Assembly (NCBI GenBank): GCA_013339895.1 | Contig: JABACO010000007.1 | Coordinates: 1,861,929-1,925,928, forward strand | DNA length: 64,000 nt | From: Ephydatia muelleri | Taxonomy: Eukaryota; Porifera; Demospongiae; Spongillida; Spongillidae | Reading direction: 5' to 3' | Part shown: positions 36,049 through 47,938 of the stretch, piece by piece | Numbering within the stretch: position 1 is the first letter of the stretch | How the letters are laid out: each line of letters begins with the position of its first letter | Position numbers and translations under genes: made by a program | Notes under the pieces: generated by a model | Databases searched by the model: none | The model's input: only the letters and a program-made list of their open reading frames with translations | What the model was told of the DNA's origin: nothing

Positions 36049-36421
36049 CATGAGTTTTTTTTCTCCCTGTCATATAGCTTTTAGCCTTGTCCCCAGGCCC
36101 TATGGGCCACCCTATGTTTACATGAAGAGCAATAATAGAATATTAGAAAGCAAGTTTACATTGAATGAATACACCCATTACACACTTAATTAGAAAATGA
36201 TAATTACTGTTATTCTTTACAAAGTAGACAAAGCCACTTCTGCGACCCCAGCCCCTATTCATGCGTCAACTGTGGCCTCGGGCCTGCCATTCCCTGCCCA
36301 AGTGGAGCATGGAGGAAGAGGCCAGGGGGCCAGCAATGGTAGTGGCAGCGCTGCTGGGGGGAGCTCTGGCGAGGGCAGCGCTGCTGCTGACGGGGGGGGG
36401 GGGGGGGGGGGGGGGGGGGGT

Positions 36422-36456
<35 letters not shown>

Positions 36457-37229
36457 GGGGCATCATTTACTTCACTTGGAAGCTTACGATTCATACTGAT
36501 TGCTTTTTCTACGTCCACTTCATACTCTGCTAGTGTGTGAGAGTTGGGCTTGTACAGGAAGTAACTATATGGGAGAAAATAGGGGTTGCAGTAATTTTAT
36601 TCTACCGTACATTACGCCTTGTACATGTATCAGTAATGTTTAGCAACTGCAATGAACACACATTAGATAAATCAGCTGTATACTGAGAGCATTTAGCGAT
36701 TTTAGTTCATCTGGTGACAAACCCATTAAGAACTTTATCTCCTCTGCCACTAACACCTATCATTGAGGTCTACTGGAATAGCTCCATGTTGTTTTTGTGA
36801 GTGTATGAACTATCAAAGAAGTAAGGTTCAGAGCAAAAAGTATTAATATACTGACTAAATATACTCTTTTCTTCCAATTTTCTACCGCACGGATAGTTAC
36901 TAACAATAACCCTGCCTGTGATTTTTGACCATTCAGTGCTTTAGAAAGCAATGCATTAGCCATAATCTTATTTACTGCTGCACAGGCAGACCTCTTTAGA
37001 TAGCAATGGATGGATGGCTCTTGCAAAGGGCATAATTTACTTTACTCCCCAACTGGCGCCCCCAGGATTTCCATGTTACGTTGGTTTGATGACTGTGGAG
37101 GAAATGATGAGAGGTCACCAACACTAAACAATTCACATTTCTTAAGATTAACATGGAACTAACTACATAACTACTTTACTAGAGAAGAATACAAATACAT
37201 ATACATGTAGTTAGTTCTCTAGTAAACAT
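36049..37229. other. Non-coding stretch with a ~60-bp G tract
   Basis: At 36074-36100 the sequence AGCCTTGTCCCCAGGCCCTA resembles the end of the hairpin MITE family found at 17077 and 49708. A G-homopolymer (interrupted once by T) spans 36392-36455. No gene seen. Confidence 0.55.
36392..36455 (+). repeat. G-homopolymer tract (~62 G in 64)
   Basis: Near-uninterrupted run of G with single T at 36421. It is prone to quadruplex formation and to sequencing length error. Confidence 0.95.
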
Positions 37230-37233
37230 CAGG

Positions 37234-37740
37234 AAGCCCTAGCTCTATTGTCAACCATTTATGATCTGATCTTGGTAGCATAGATCCCCAAGTTGCTCTT
37301 GCCCTGCTGCGTCTTTGTTCCAGCTTATGCAAACTTGCCCACATTGCCAGGGCAACACCTCCACACCTTATTTTGGGCTCTATGTAGAAGTTTGACACAG
37401 ATGTTCGCCGTTCTTTTGCTGAATGCACTGGTGTTGATGTCCCTGACTCAGCTTGGAGGCACGCCCAGTTGAGTTTGAGGAGAGGGGGATTTGGTCTGCG
37501 CCCATTGCCTCTTCCTTCATCAGCTGCCTATAATAGCATTCTTGTGTGGTTCTGATGATGTGATCTCCACACCACATTTGGAACATCACCTTGACCTGAG
37601 TGAGTTTCAAACAGCAGTGAAATGGTGGTTGGGAGTCAATCCCTCATTGAGTTTGGATGGAAATCCAATGGTTTGTCCTCTATATGTCCCAACTGTGCAC
37701 TTGACCCTCTGGGTTACCTGATAACTATTATACCGGTGTA
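37234..37740 (+). pseudogene. Retroelement reverse-transcriptase C-terminal remnant A
   Basis: Plus-strand conceptual reading across frameshifts gives PQVALALLRLCSSLCKLAHI, then ARATPPHLILGSM, FDTDVRRSFAECTGVDVPDS, WRHAQLSLRRGGFGLRPL, EFQTAVKWWLGV and CPNCALDPLGY. I know this order (RAT/RTTPP, 'W..AQL...GG.G.R.L', a WWLG strand, then CPxC...D..G) from the C-terminal part of retroelement polymerase ORFs in cnidarians and sponges. Stops and frameshifts make it dead. The minus-strand open frame at 37219-37428 is its shadow. Confidence 0.55.
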
Positions 37741-38269
37741 CAGTCTTGAAGACTTGTCTGATAATGGTTCTTTGTTCAGCCATGTGTTTTCTAGTGTAAT
37801 ACTTGTCTTTAACTAAAATTCCTTGTTAATGCACGAATATGAGCATTGGTAACTATAGAAGGCCAATTAAGAAGAGGGTCAGGTACTTTATACAAGCTGC
37901 TGCAAAAGTGGTTATGGATGTGACTGTTAGAGGGGTGGGAAACCTGTTAAAATGTGGAAGTCAGTGTTTTTTTGGCTATGTTTCCTGACTCAATGAAAGC
38001 TTCCCACTCTCTTATCCTTAACATCCCTATAGATGATTACATACATGTGCAAAGTTCATCTCTTCCAAGCAGAGTGAAACCTTTGAATTTGATGCCCAGA
38101 ATGCAGGAGGTGGCCTTTGCTGACACCTGTATTGTATAACCTTTAGTGTATGTAATAGTTTCATTGCATGCAGGTCCACACCCTCCTCCCCTTTCTTCAG
38201 CCAGTCCTCTGATCTTATTGGCAGGTTTCTATAATGTTACAGTTAGGGGATTTTCACATGTTCTACTTT

Positions 38270-38840
38270 GCACCCCATAGAACATGCCTGGAAGCAGGCA
38301 CAGCTGGGTCTGATTAATGGAGGGATGGGGTTATGTTTATTGGCCCTACATAGTCCTGCTTACATGCATATCATGTATGCAACCACCTCTGTTGTTAATG
38401 ACGTGATTTCTCCTCCAGCCACTGTTCTCATTGGCTCTACACTTATGTTGTGAATTCATCTATGCTTCAAAGAGAACTGTCATCACTCTGGATCGATTTG
38501 TAGCAATTTGGGGCTAGTTTAGGCAACTCATTCCCTGCTAACAAAGCAGCTCATTTCCTCTCTGTATCAGTCCCCATGCAGCCCCCTGGCTTTCAGTATA
38601 TAGAGCTGGGTTTGCACCTTGACCCCTACGAGTTCTGTGTAGTCATTAGGTGGTGATTTAATTTGGGTGGATACATGTACCTCCAGAGGGCTCCTCCTGT
38701 CCCCCCTTTGTCCCAATGTAACACTGGATCCATGTGCACACAGCTGCATGGAGGAGGCCAGGGTGGAGGAGATGTTGTCCCCTGACACAATCAACATTGT
38801 GACATCTTTGTTGAGTTCTGCCATCTAGCCAATCTGGATA
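38270..38840 (+). pseudogene. Retroelement remnant B, same family as remnant A
   Basis: Plus strand reads WKQAQLGLINGGMGLCLLAL followed, about 300 bp on, by LHLDPYEFCVVIRWW and CPNVTLDP in broken frames. These repeat the same landmarks seen at 37234-37740, so a second degenerate copy, or a tandem piece of it, lies here. Confidence 0.45.
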
Positions 38841-40373
38841 TTGAAGTTGAAGAAACGTCTGAGTATCTTGAACTCTCCAAGCTAATGTTCTGGTCCAGGA
38901 TTAATTGGAAACAGGAGGCAAGTGTTGGGACATATACTTGATGGACAGTTATCTCCAAATGTGACATGGAAGGTTTTGGTGTGAAGCCTGTGGAGAGAAA
39001 CACACTTCTTACTTCTCATATATATGTACATGTGTAAACACAGAACACTATTACATTGGAGAAATGCTAAGATACATGGGGCATGTCAATGTGTAGAAAT
39101 GCAGACATATCTACATGCAAAGACTAGTGAAAAATGTAAGAAGCAACAATTACAGAAATGTGTAAAAAATATGCCCACTGAATTAAATGTATTAATTTCA
39201 TTATTTCTTTAAGAGTACAAAACATGTTCATAAGCATTAAAATGGTAAGGGATGAGAGCCAATACCACAATGAATTCCAGCCCTCTGCACCCTAGCAGCT
39301 GTATGTCTCAATAGCTAATGGTATTTATGTCCTGAAAAGCTCATAGCATTTTGTATCCATCATGTATCATAACACTGACTAGTAGCATTTCTATATGCAA
39401 GTAACCAGCCCACATATATGTACATCTACTGTATGCTACTATGAAGATCCATCTATTAGAATAGATGAAACGTACTTCCTCTGATACCAAGAATAAGTAA
39501 AAACATTACCAGCTTCAAATTCTGCCATCACCTATTATAATACACAATTGCAAAATGAATTGATTCAATGTCTACATTTATATAAATCCCACGCTAAATA
39601 TATAGGATCAGTGTTATTAAAAGCGTGCATGAAGCCATGGTAACTGGAAGAAGTCTTGGACATGGGGAGGGGCTTAGTATGTAGATTTGCAGTTTGAAAT
39701 GGAAACGCTTTTCTAAAGCATGGGCGAACACCCTATAATGCTTCAAGAGAAAATGAGTAACATGGAGCTAGTTGGCCAAGAACAATGAGCAGTTCAAAGA
39801 ATGGTCAAGCAAATGCTGGGATGGGGACTGGGTGTCATGTGTTGGTTACACAGCCGCCAACGGCAGGCTATAGAGGAAGCTATGGTTGTACACTAATTAG
39901 ACAATTACACATAAGTTTGTAGTTACCAATCACATGGCATCAACCAAGACCAAGAGTGGAAATAATAATCTTGTGCGAAAAATTAAATGAGACTCCATAT
40001 GGGTCACAAAGTCAATGAAAACGTTAATGATGACATGCATGCAACCATTCTCAATTAAGACTTCTCCAGGACCATTTGGCCCACCGTAACACGCATGACA
40101 GTGTTTCCCCAGTTCTGCACCTCTAAGCTCACTTCAATGCCAAATGCTACAGACTTGATCTAGTAACCAGCTTACTAACCACACCCAACCTTGAGCTCAG
40201 TGCACGCTGCTATGTAACACAATCAATAGACATACCGGTATACAAATCAACGTAATAATACATAATCAATACCAATATGGAAGAGTTCTACCGAGTACAT
40301 TGAGATGTGTCCATTGCATCACTTCCTTCTTTCCACAGCTGGCTCCAGATCTAGTCTTGTGATGATCGCTACT
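38841..40373. other. Intergenic stretch without recognisable genes
   Basis: AT-rich, no domain-bearing frame. It forms the 3' flank of the RING-TRAF gene. Confidence 0.55.
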
Positions 40374-41567
40374 TCAATACCACTCTAGGTCAGACTCCTC
40401 GTCCTTAGCCTTAGCTTGGGCCTCAGCCCTAGCTTTAGCCTTAGCCCTAGCCTTAGCCCTAGCCTTAGTCCTAGCTTTAGCCTTAGCCCTAGCCTTAGCC
40501 TCAGCCCTAGCTTGGGCCTCAGCAACCAAAGGTTGAAGTAATGTAGCTTGAGCTTCTAATTTTGTCTCAACTGACCGTTGTAGTTGTACATGTGACTGTT
40601 GTAGCTGTACATGTGGCTGTTGTAGTTGTACATGTGATCGTTGTAGCTGTACATGTGACTGTTTTAGTCGTACATGTGACTGTTGTAGTTGTACAAAGGC
40701 TTTGGAGAGCGCCACAAAGTGTACTCCAATGTCCTGCTCGTGTTCACCTATCTGACCTCGCGGGGCAACGTGGGAGCATCCCAAGGGGGCGTGAACACAC
40801 AAAACAGGTTCGTTGGGACAATCCGTTTTGTGCGCGTCGAGACACTGGCGGGTCAGATTGGGAGTATCGCACTGTCGAGGGCATAACACGGGAGCGAGCG
40901 GACATACCTCAAGGTGGGCCGGCATCCGATTGTACGCTGCGGAGAATTCGCATGATGGATGAGGACAGTGGATTAGGCGCAATTCACAGTGATTCTGGAG
41001 GTGATCGATGAGGTCATTGCGACTCAGGCGAACGTCACACGTGTCGAATTCTTCCTCAATACTTTCTTCTGCCTTGGAGTTCGGACAGTTTTGGAGACAG
41101 ATAAACTGCCGATGTGTAGCCATCTCTCGACGCAGAGCACGTGCTCCACAGCCCCCCTCTCCTGTACACTCGATGGGCTCGTATGGACAATCGTTATCAA
41201 GATGGCTGTCCAATCGACCACACGTTCCTTTCCACGTGCATTCGTCGTGTGAACAAAACACATCGAGAGCAGACACTTGTTTCGAGGCGAAAGGGCAGAG
41301 AACGGGATCAGCGAGAGGTTCCCGGCAAGTCGGACAGCTAGGATTGTGTCGAAGGCTTTCGGCGAGACAGCCATGACAAAACAGGTGCGCTCCAGAGCGG
41401 CACGTGACGGGCGAGCGGCAAACGTCGAGGCATATGAGGCAATTGAAAAATTCACTCTTAAATTGATTGCAAAATTGGGCGCTAGGAAAGCCACCTCGCC
41501 TACTCATTGTAGGTTTCAGCATAGATATTATACTTAGAGGGATTGTTAATTGAAAGTCGCGATACAT
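40374..41567 (-). CDS. RING finger / TRAF-type zinc-finger protein with coiled-coil repeats
   Basis: A single open frame of 397 codons. A RING finger at about residues 43-81 (CLICLDVC, then AHLFCHGC, then CPTC) is followed by several TRAF-type zinc fingers to about residue 275 (for example CSHDECTWKGTCGRLDSHLD and CPHPSCEFSAAYNRMPAHLE). In TRAF proteins this pair acts as an E3 ubiquitin ligase in receptor signalling. Instead of the MATH domain, the C-terminus has six heptad-like repeats (SHVQLQQ and variants, about residues 285-325), probably a coiled coil, and a Lys/Arg/Ala tail of KARAKA repeats. Three in-frame ATGs exist (41567, 41522, 41507); the third, MSRRGG, is closest to the usual start spacing before the RING. 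No intron is needed. Confidence 0.85.
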   Translation of the reverse strand: MYRDFQLTIPLSIISMLKPTMSRRGGFPSAQFCNQFKSEFFNCLICLDVCRSPVTCRSGAHLFCHGCLAESLRHNPSCPTCREPLADPVLCPFASKQVSALDVFCSHDECTWKGTCGRLDSHLDNDCPYEPIECTGEGGCGARALRREMATHRQFICLQNCPNSKAEESIEEEFDTCDVRLSRNDLIDHLQNHCELRLIHCPHPSCEFSAAYNRMPAHLEVCPLAPVLCPRQCDTPNLTRQCLDAHKTDCPNEPVLCVHAPLGCSHVAPRGQIGEHEQDIGVHFVALSKAFVQLQQSHVRLKQSHVQLQRSHVQLQQPHVQLQQSHVQLQRSVETKLEAQATLLQPLVAEAQARAEAKARAKAKARTKARAKARAKAKARAEAQAKAKDEESDLEWY

Positions 41568-41835
41568 ATACGCGCATGCGTATGTATACTAGCCGTGACG
41601 CGTATATAATTACTTAACCAATAATTATTAATAGTTTGCTTTGCGCTTTCGTTATATCAATTTTGGATTGGTTCGTTCGGTTCCGTTGATCGTGACACAC
41701 TAACAGTTCCTGTACGCAGAAAGCTGCCAACGTCAGGTAACGGGGTATGCATGTACATGTATCTTGCCTGTTTTACTTGTAAATTTAAAAAGCATTACTA
41801 AATTAAAGGCTAGCTGGTCGATCCGTTTAATAATA

Positions 41836-42305
41836 ATGGGCCGTCGAGAGCAGCGAGAAAGGGAGAGGAAAAGAGCTGCAGCTAGCTGCTGTAGCCTTGA
41901 TAATTTCCTACCCGGTCCCTCGAAGAAAAAACCTGCACAGCTGCAATCGTTATCGAGCCAGAGCCTGCAATTCCACTTGCAAATGTGGCAGCCACCAACA
42001 ATGAAGACACCACCAACAACGAAGACACCACCAACAACGAAGACACCACCAACAACGAAGACACCACCAACAACGAAGACACCACCAACAACGAAGTTAA
42101 AGACTGTGATGAGGTGATGCCAAGTGGAAGCAAGAGCACACAAGTGAATAATGAGCCGCTGTCAGGCATGGAGGATGAGAGGCAGATCACTAGTGAAGGA
42201 GAGCTGCACAACGATATTGGAACCGTCTTTCAACTGGCTAAATCATCTAGTGCCTTTACTGTGCAATCCAAGCCAATTATCTACTGCATGCAGATACATG
42301 TATAA
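41836..42305 (+). pseudogene. Damaged N-terminus of a possible TE-derived nuclear protein
   Basis: ATG 41836 opens MGRREQRERERKRAAASC, then LDNFLPGPSKKK, a basic start like those of hAT/ZMYM-type transposase-derived proteins (basic run, then 'LD.F......KK'). At the A-run near 41928-41934 the better frame switches to one reading EPEPAIPLANVAATNNED. That frame has six 18-bp repeats encoding TNNEDT (about 41994-42094), then an acidic stretch to a stop at 42305. A one-base homopolymer change separates the halves. No catalytic domain follows. It is divergent from the RING-TRAF gene, with about 270 bp between the two starts. Confidence 0.4.
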
Positions 42306-43225
42306 GTTTTCCCTGCTAAAACCTACCACTGCATGATTACGTTTGTCCTGTAATGTCCTTTTGACAGTACAACCGTACATTTCAACCTAAATGGTTACTC
42401 CATATGTAATGCAATTGATGCATACGAGGAAACAAACAGAGCATTTTTTGAAGAGCTGTGTCTAAATATATACATGGAAAAAACCTCTGTGAGAAAACCC
42501 AGTGGGAAAAATCCACACAGTATGAAAAAGACCGCTCACAAACAAAAAAAAACAAACAATAATGTTCCGTCATCTCCCTCTTCCAGTGACAAGACTTCAT
42601 GATGTTCAGAATGTTATCATCTGTGTAACCTTTTCATCTGGGTAACTTTTTCCTCCAGGTAATTAACCTTTTCTCAACGTTGCGTTCTAATCTATCATCA
42701 CACATGTACACCAATGAACAAGAAAGAAGAGGGTGGGGGTGGGGGGTGGGAATTCAGCAGCAATGCACCTCGTACAGACGCCTAGAGATTGACCCAAACT
42801 GCAACCACCAGACACTATATACCAAACTACAGTGGCCAACTATGCGTACGCATCTCTAACACCAGCCATGGGTGTGTGCTGAGTATGTTAGCAAGGATGT
42901 GTGGATAGTCATAGATGTGTTGATGGGGCAATCACTCCCATACTAGTGTGCACTGGCACCATATATGGGGGCATTGAAGAATGCAAGGTATAGGCTGATA
43001 GATCATGTCAGGCCCACTCTATCCACGTGCAGGGTTGCACGAATCATCAATGGCACAAAATATATCCTGGAGCACACATTACCACCACCAAAATCAAATA
43101 CCTAATAAAGCCACAATACAATATTGTCTGTAATGAGTGAGCTGGAATGCTCCATCTGTTTTGGTGTGCTATGTGTGTCACTTATCTGATCGAAAGGATC
43201 CATGTAACTGTTATTCCAGTGCACG
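42306..43225. other. Intergenic stretch without recognisable genes
   Basis: No coding signature; A-rich patches (42541-42560) and a G-rich patch at 42730-42750. Confidence 0.55.
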
Positions 43226-45630
43226 CCCAGAGTCAACCTTACCCATCCCCTCCCCTCCCCTCTCCTAGTCAACACATGTGTCAACCTTACCCTCCCCTCT
43301 TCTCTTAAATACATGTGTCAACCTTACCCCTCCCTTTCCCCTTAAATACATGTGTCAACCTTAACCCTCCCGTCCCCTCTCCCCTTAAATACATGTGTCA
43401 ACCTTACCTCTCCCCTCCCCTTAAATACAAGTGTCAACCTCATACCTCCCCTCTCCCCTTAAGTACATGTGTCAACTTTACCCCTCCCCTCTCCCCTTAA
43501 GTACATGTGTCAACCTTACCCCTCCCCTCTCCCCTTAAATACATGTGTCAACCTCACCCCTCCCCTGTCCCCTTAATACACGTGTCAACCTTACCCGTCC
43601 CCTCCCCTCTCCCCTTAAATATATCTGTCAACCGTACCCCTCCCCTCTCCCCTTAAATACATGTGCCAACCTTACCCCTCCCTTCCCCTGTCCCCTTAAA
43701 TGCAAGTGTCAACCTTACCCCTCCCCTCTCCCTTTAAATACATGTGTCAACTTCACCCCTCTCCTGTCCCCTTAATACATGTGTCAACCTAACCCCTCCC
43801 ATCCCCTCTCTCCTTAAATATATGTGTTAACCTTACCCCTCCCCTCTCCCCTTACATACATGTGTCAACCTTACCCCTCCCCTCTCCCCTTAAATACATG
43901 TGTCAACCTTACCCCTCCCCTCCCCTCTCCCCTTAAATACATGTGTCAACCTTACCCCTCCCCTCTCCCCTTAAATACATGTGTCAACCTTACCCCTCCC
44001 CTCTCCCTTTAAATACATGTGTCAACTTCACCCCTCTCCTGTCCCCTTAATACATGTGTCAACCTAACCCCTCCCATCCCCTCTCTCCTTAAATATATGT
44101 GTTAACCTTACCCCTCCCCTCTCCCCTTACATACATGTGTCAACCTCACCCCTCCCCTCCCCTCCCCTCTCTCCTTAAATACATGTGTCAACCTTACCCC
44201 TCCCCTCTCCCTCCCCTCTCCTCTTAAATACATGTGTCAACCTTATCCCTCCCCTCTCCCCTTAAATACATGTGTCAACCTTACCCCTCCCCTCCCCTTT
44301 CCCCTTGTCAACCTTACCCCCTCCTCCCCTTTCCCCTTGTCAACCTTACCCCTCCCCTCTCCCTCTCCCCTCCGCCTTAAATACATGTGTCAAACTTACC
44401 CCTCCCCTCTCCTCTTAAATACATGTGTCAACCTTACCCCTCCCCTCTTCCCTTAAATACTTGTGTCAACCTCACCCCTCCCCTCCACTCCCCTCTCCCC
44501 TTAAACTTAACCCACCCCTCTCCCCTTAAAAGTACATGTGTCAATCTTACCCCTCCCTCCCCCTCTCCTCTTTAATACATGTGTCAACCTTACTCCTCCC
44601 CTCCCCTTTCCACTTGTCAACCTTACCCCTCCCCTCTCCCTCTCCCCTCTGCCTTAAATACATGTGTCAATCGTACCCCTCCCCTCTTCCCTTTAATACA
44701 TGTGTCAACCTCACCCCTCCCCTCCACTCCCCTCTCCCCTTAAATACATGTGTCAACCTTACCCCTCCCCTCTCCCCTTAAATACATGTGTTGTGTCAAC
44801 CTCACCCGTCCCCTCCCCTCCCCTCTCCTCATCTCTTAAATACATGTGTCAACCTAAACTCTCCCCTCTCCCCTTAAATACATGTGTCAACCTTACCATC
44901 CCCTCCCCTCTCTTCTAAAATACATGTGTCAATCTTACCCCTTTCCCCTCCCCTCTCCTCTTAAATACATGTGTCAATCTTACCCCTCCCCTCTCCCCTT
45001 AAATACATGTGTGAACCTTACCCCTCCCCTCCCCTCTCCCCTTAAATAGATGTGTCAACCTTACCCCTCCCCTCTCCCCTTAAATACATGTGTCAACCTT
45101 ACCCCTCCCCTCTCCCCTTAAATACATGTGTCAACCTTACCCCTCCCCTCTCCCCTTGAATACATGTGTGAACCTTACCCCTCCCCTCCCCTCTCCCCTT
45201 AAATAGATGTGTCAACCTTACCCCTCCCCTCTCCCCTTAAATACATGTGTCAACCTTACCCCTCCCCTCTCCCCTTAAATACATGTGTCAACCTTACCCC
45301 TCCCCTCTCTCCTTAAATACGTGTGTCAACCTTACCCCTCCCCTCTCCCCTTAAATACCATGTGTCAACCTTACCCCTCCTCTCCCCTCTCCCCTTAAAT
45401 AGATGTGTCAACCTTACCGGTCCCGTTTCTCCTTAAATACATGTGTCAACCTTACCCCTACCCTCTCCCTTTAAATACATGTGTCAACCTTACCCCTCCC
45501 CTTAAATACATGTGTCAACCTCACCCTTCCTCTCTCCTATTAAATACATGTGTCAACCTTACCCCTCCCCTCCCCTCTCCCCTTAAATACATGAGTCAAC
45601 CTTAACCCTCCCCCTCTCTTCTATCCTTAA
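43226..45630 (+). repeat. 2.4-kb pyrimidine-rich minisatellite, ~38-39-bp units
   Basis: About 60 units of CCCTTAAATACATGTGTCAA then CCTTACCCCTCCCCTCTCC. Unit length varies through gain or loss of CCCCT blocks (33 to about 55 bp). The strand bias is extreme: C and T in the CCCCTCCCCTCTCC part, so the minus strand is a long set of purine tracts. Many short overlapping frames (for example MCQPYPSPLPLNTCVNLTPP) are artefacts. Confidence 0.95.
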
Positions 45631-45653
45631 GTAAAATGTTACTTTTATTAGTA

Positions 45654-45989
45654 TTAAATTTTACAAGTTTTTCTACTGACTCCTTTTTTCTTCAGCTTGC
45701 TGCGGCCAGTTTTTGTGTAATTGGACTCGCCAGCTAGCGACCCCATATATGTTGCTAGTTGCTCTGTGGTTTCTTTCGAATGCTTGGCTACATCAAGTTT
45801 TGCTTTGTCAATTTGGAGACTCTGCAACTGTGCACTATATGTTGTGAAAGTGTAGGAGCTCACTCTCTGGTAAAGATACGCAGGTTTGAGGTCCCATTCA
45901 TGGCATGAAGCTTCAAGCAGATTAAAAAGCTTAGAAAACATTCTCTGTGTAGTATGCAGACCTGGCCTAATGCAGATGATTGATGACAT
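45654..45989 (-). CDS. TE-derived protein, downstream segment
   Basis: Minus-strand frame beginning IICIRPGLHTTQRMFSKLFN then LLEASCHEWDLK, followed by a charged, probably helical region. The block PGLH....... LF.LLE..CH..DL resembles a conserved region of a transposon-derived family in non-bilaterian animals in which it follows a 'GDY.F.....GL.GA.G' block. That block is encoded by the segment at 46250-46463 on the same strand, so both are probably parts of one gene. The splice connection is unresolved: a direct acceptor near 46016 gives a stop. I do not know its function. Confidence 0.4.
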   Translation of the reverse strand: MSSIICIRPGLHTTQRMFSKLFNLLEASCHEWDLKPAYLYQRVSSYTFTTYSAQLQSLQIDKAKLDVAKHSKETTEQLATYMGSLAGESNYTKTGRSKLKKKGVSRKTCKI

Positions 45990-46249
45990 AAATTTGTATG
46001 TGAGGTAATTCGTTTTTACCTACTTGATTCCATATAGGTTCAGATATATGCAATAAACTGTGCATTCTCTCTAGGGAAACCAGCTGCATGCACTGTATAT
46101 ATTTACTGTGGTTTGCATATAGTTCAAGTGGGGGAATACCCTCGAAGGGAGAGTGATATCATCATGTCATTCTTTGTGTATCATACAAAGCAAACAGGGA
46201 TAACAACAATAATACCATGCATGACCTTTTTTCCATATACGTAACTTAC

Positions 46250-46463
46250 CACTTGCTCCTGGGAGACCGTGCATCTTGCTGTAAAAATCATAATCCCCAC
46301 AAAGGAAAACCTTGACTGTAAAGTCCCTGTTTGACACAAATGTGATCCATTGTGTAGTGAACATGCAAATACTACGCCTCCATCTCATCCCTTGCAGCTT
46401 GTTAACCTGCATTTTGTAATGATCTAGAGCCACATAGAGAGTATGTGTGGTATCCCCAGCCAT
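46250..46463 (-). CDS. TE-derived protein, upstream exon with GDYDF motif
   Basis: From ATG 46463 it reads MAGDTTHTLYVALDHYKMQV, then NKLQGMRWR, and near its end VKVFLCGDYDFYSKMHGLPG and ASG, stopping at a strong donor (AGCAAGTG|GTAAGT). The GDY.F.....G..GASG block is one I associate with transposase-like proteins of cnidarians and sponges that carry a nearby CLWC zinc motif. That next motif is not seen here. Probably a relic or domesticated fragment. Confidence 0.42.
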
Positions 46464-47783
46464 GAGCTTGCAGCAGGTGTTTAGAACAGAGTTGGGTTTG
46501 GAACATTTACAATTTGAAAATTCGCCTTAAAAATTCCACCACCACGATCTCCTCCAAGTTTCACCCAGATTCTATTCTCAGGGATAAATCCTCCATGCCA
46601 CGTACGCCTGGCATTTCTTTATTGCATTCACCATTATTAATGGATTGATTAAACATTACCTATCATGTTCATCCATGCAGCTGAGTTTGAATAATCTTTT
46701 GAATAAGATTCAGTACATACATAAGAGGAGTCCCTGATTTCCTCTCCACCAGTAGGCATGTTGAAGGAGGAATCAGTGTGTGGGGTGTGGTCTTGGTGTA
46801 GATGCATGTCTTACAAAACCTCACTGTGATAACTTGAAGGTGTGGAACAAGGCAACAGTTGGGACTTCAGATCACTTGATAAAAACATGTGAGCCATAAA
46901 CATAGATACATGTAGCAAACAGGATGGTGTTGATTAGTGGTGAGATAAAGGCCTAAGCACACATTCATGCCCTGAAATTGATTTGTCTTATTCATGAGTC
47001 CAAGAGCTGTACACAGAAGGTCTCAGTAAAATCACCCACATGTACTGTACGCTGTCACTGGGAATAAGCTTTAAGAAGATTTATTTTTGTATTCCCAAAC
47101 TATGGGTCTGTTGATTTCAGAATCCTACTGCAACAGTACACTACCTTGTTGACATCAAACAGCACTGTACCCAGTTTCCTTGCTTTTGTACCATCCAATA
47201 GAACGATCAAATCGCTGTCTCGTAACATATGAGTGGAGAGCCAGCTAGGTGATGCCTACAAACTGCTTTGCTACACAACCCAACATAGTGCACAATGCCA
47301 CCACATTTTACCAACAGTTATGTAATTTTAGGATTCTAGGTGTGTGCATGTGTGTGTGTCCATTAAGTATTATTCCCTATTGAGTCCCTCCAATATCATC
47401 AAAACAGTGTTGGTATCGTCCACATTTCTAAGGACTATTTGATTTTGGGAACTGTTCCTAGTTGCTCCAAATGCACCTACATGGTGGTGTGTGTATGGAG
47501 GGGGGGGGGGGGGATGTACACTGATGCTCCACATAGGTTAGCAGAGGTAATGATTTCTATTTCTATGTGAATTGATAGATTCACATAGAAAACACACAGC
47601 ATAAATTGCACACAGACAACTTCAAGAGGACTTCTTTTAATGCAATACATGTATATACATGCTGTCAGCGCAAAACATAGGCAATGCATTCCTCAAACTG
47701 CTTAAATACAGTGAATTATGCTTTTTAAGCTTCCCTTAAAAACCATACATGCTATGGAGATTGCTGTGAGGTTAACAATGTAA
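46464..47783. other. Intergenic stretch without recognisable genes
   Basis: No domain-bearing frame. G-homopolymer of about 13 at 47500-47513. At 47564-47590 TTCTATGTGAATTGATAGAT and TTCACATAGAA form a small hairpin. Confidence 0.55.
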
Positions 47784-47938
47784 ACACACACCTGCTGTCC
47801 CATCTTGGTACCATGTTAACACACACCTGCTGTCCCATCTTGGTACCATGTTAACACATACCTGCTGTCCCATCTTGGTACCATGTTAGCACACAACTGC
47901 TGTCCCATCTTGGTACCATGTTAACACACAACTGCTGA
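47784..47938. repeat. 33-bp minisatellite, ~4.5 units
   Basis: The unit is ACACACCTGCTGTCCCATCT then TGGTACCATGTTA. On the minus strand each unit reads GGGACAGCAG|GTGTGT, an exon end plus splice donor. The array immediately follows the TTC21-like exon at 47930-48365 in its reading direction. Confidence 0.9.

Noticed and set aside
37219-37428. Minus-strand 69-codon frame (ALAMWASLHKLEQRRSRARA)
   Set aside because: It is the antisense of the plus-strand retroelement fragment, whose landmarks match a known protein order.
43315-45605. Series of 60-80-codon Pro/Ser/Leu-rich frames
   Set aside because: All lie in the pyrimidine-rich minisatellite and change frame whenever the unit length changes.
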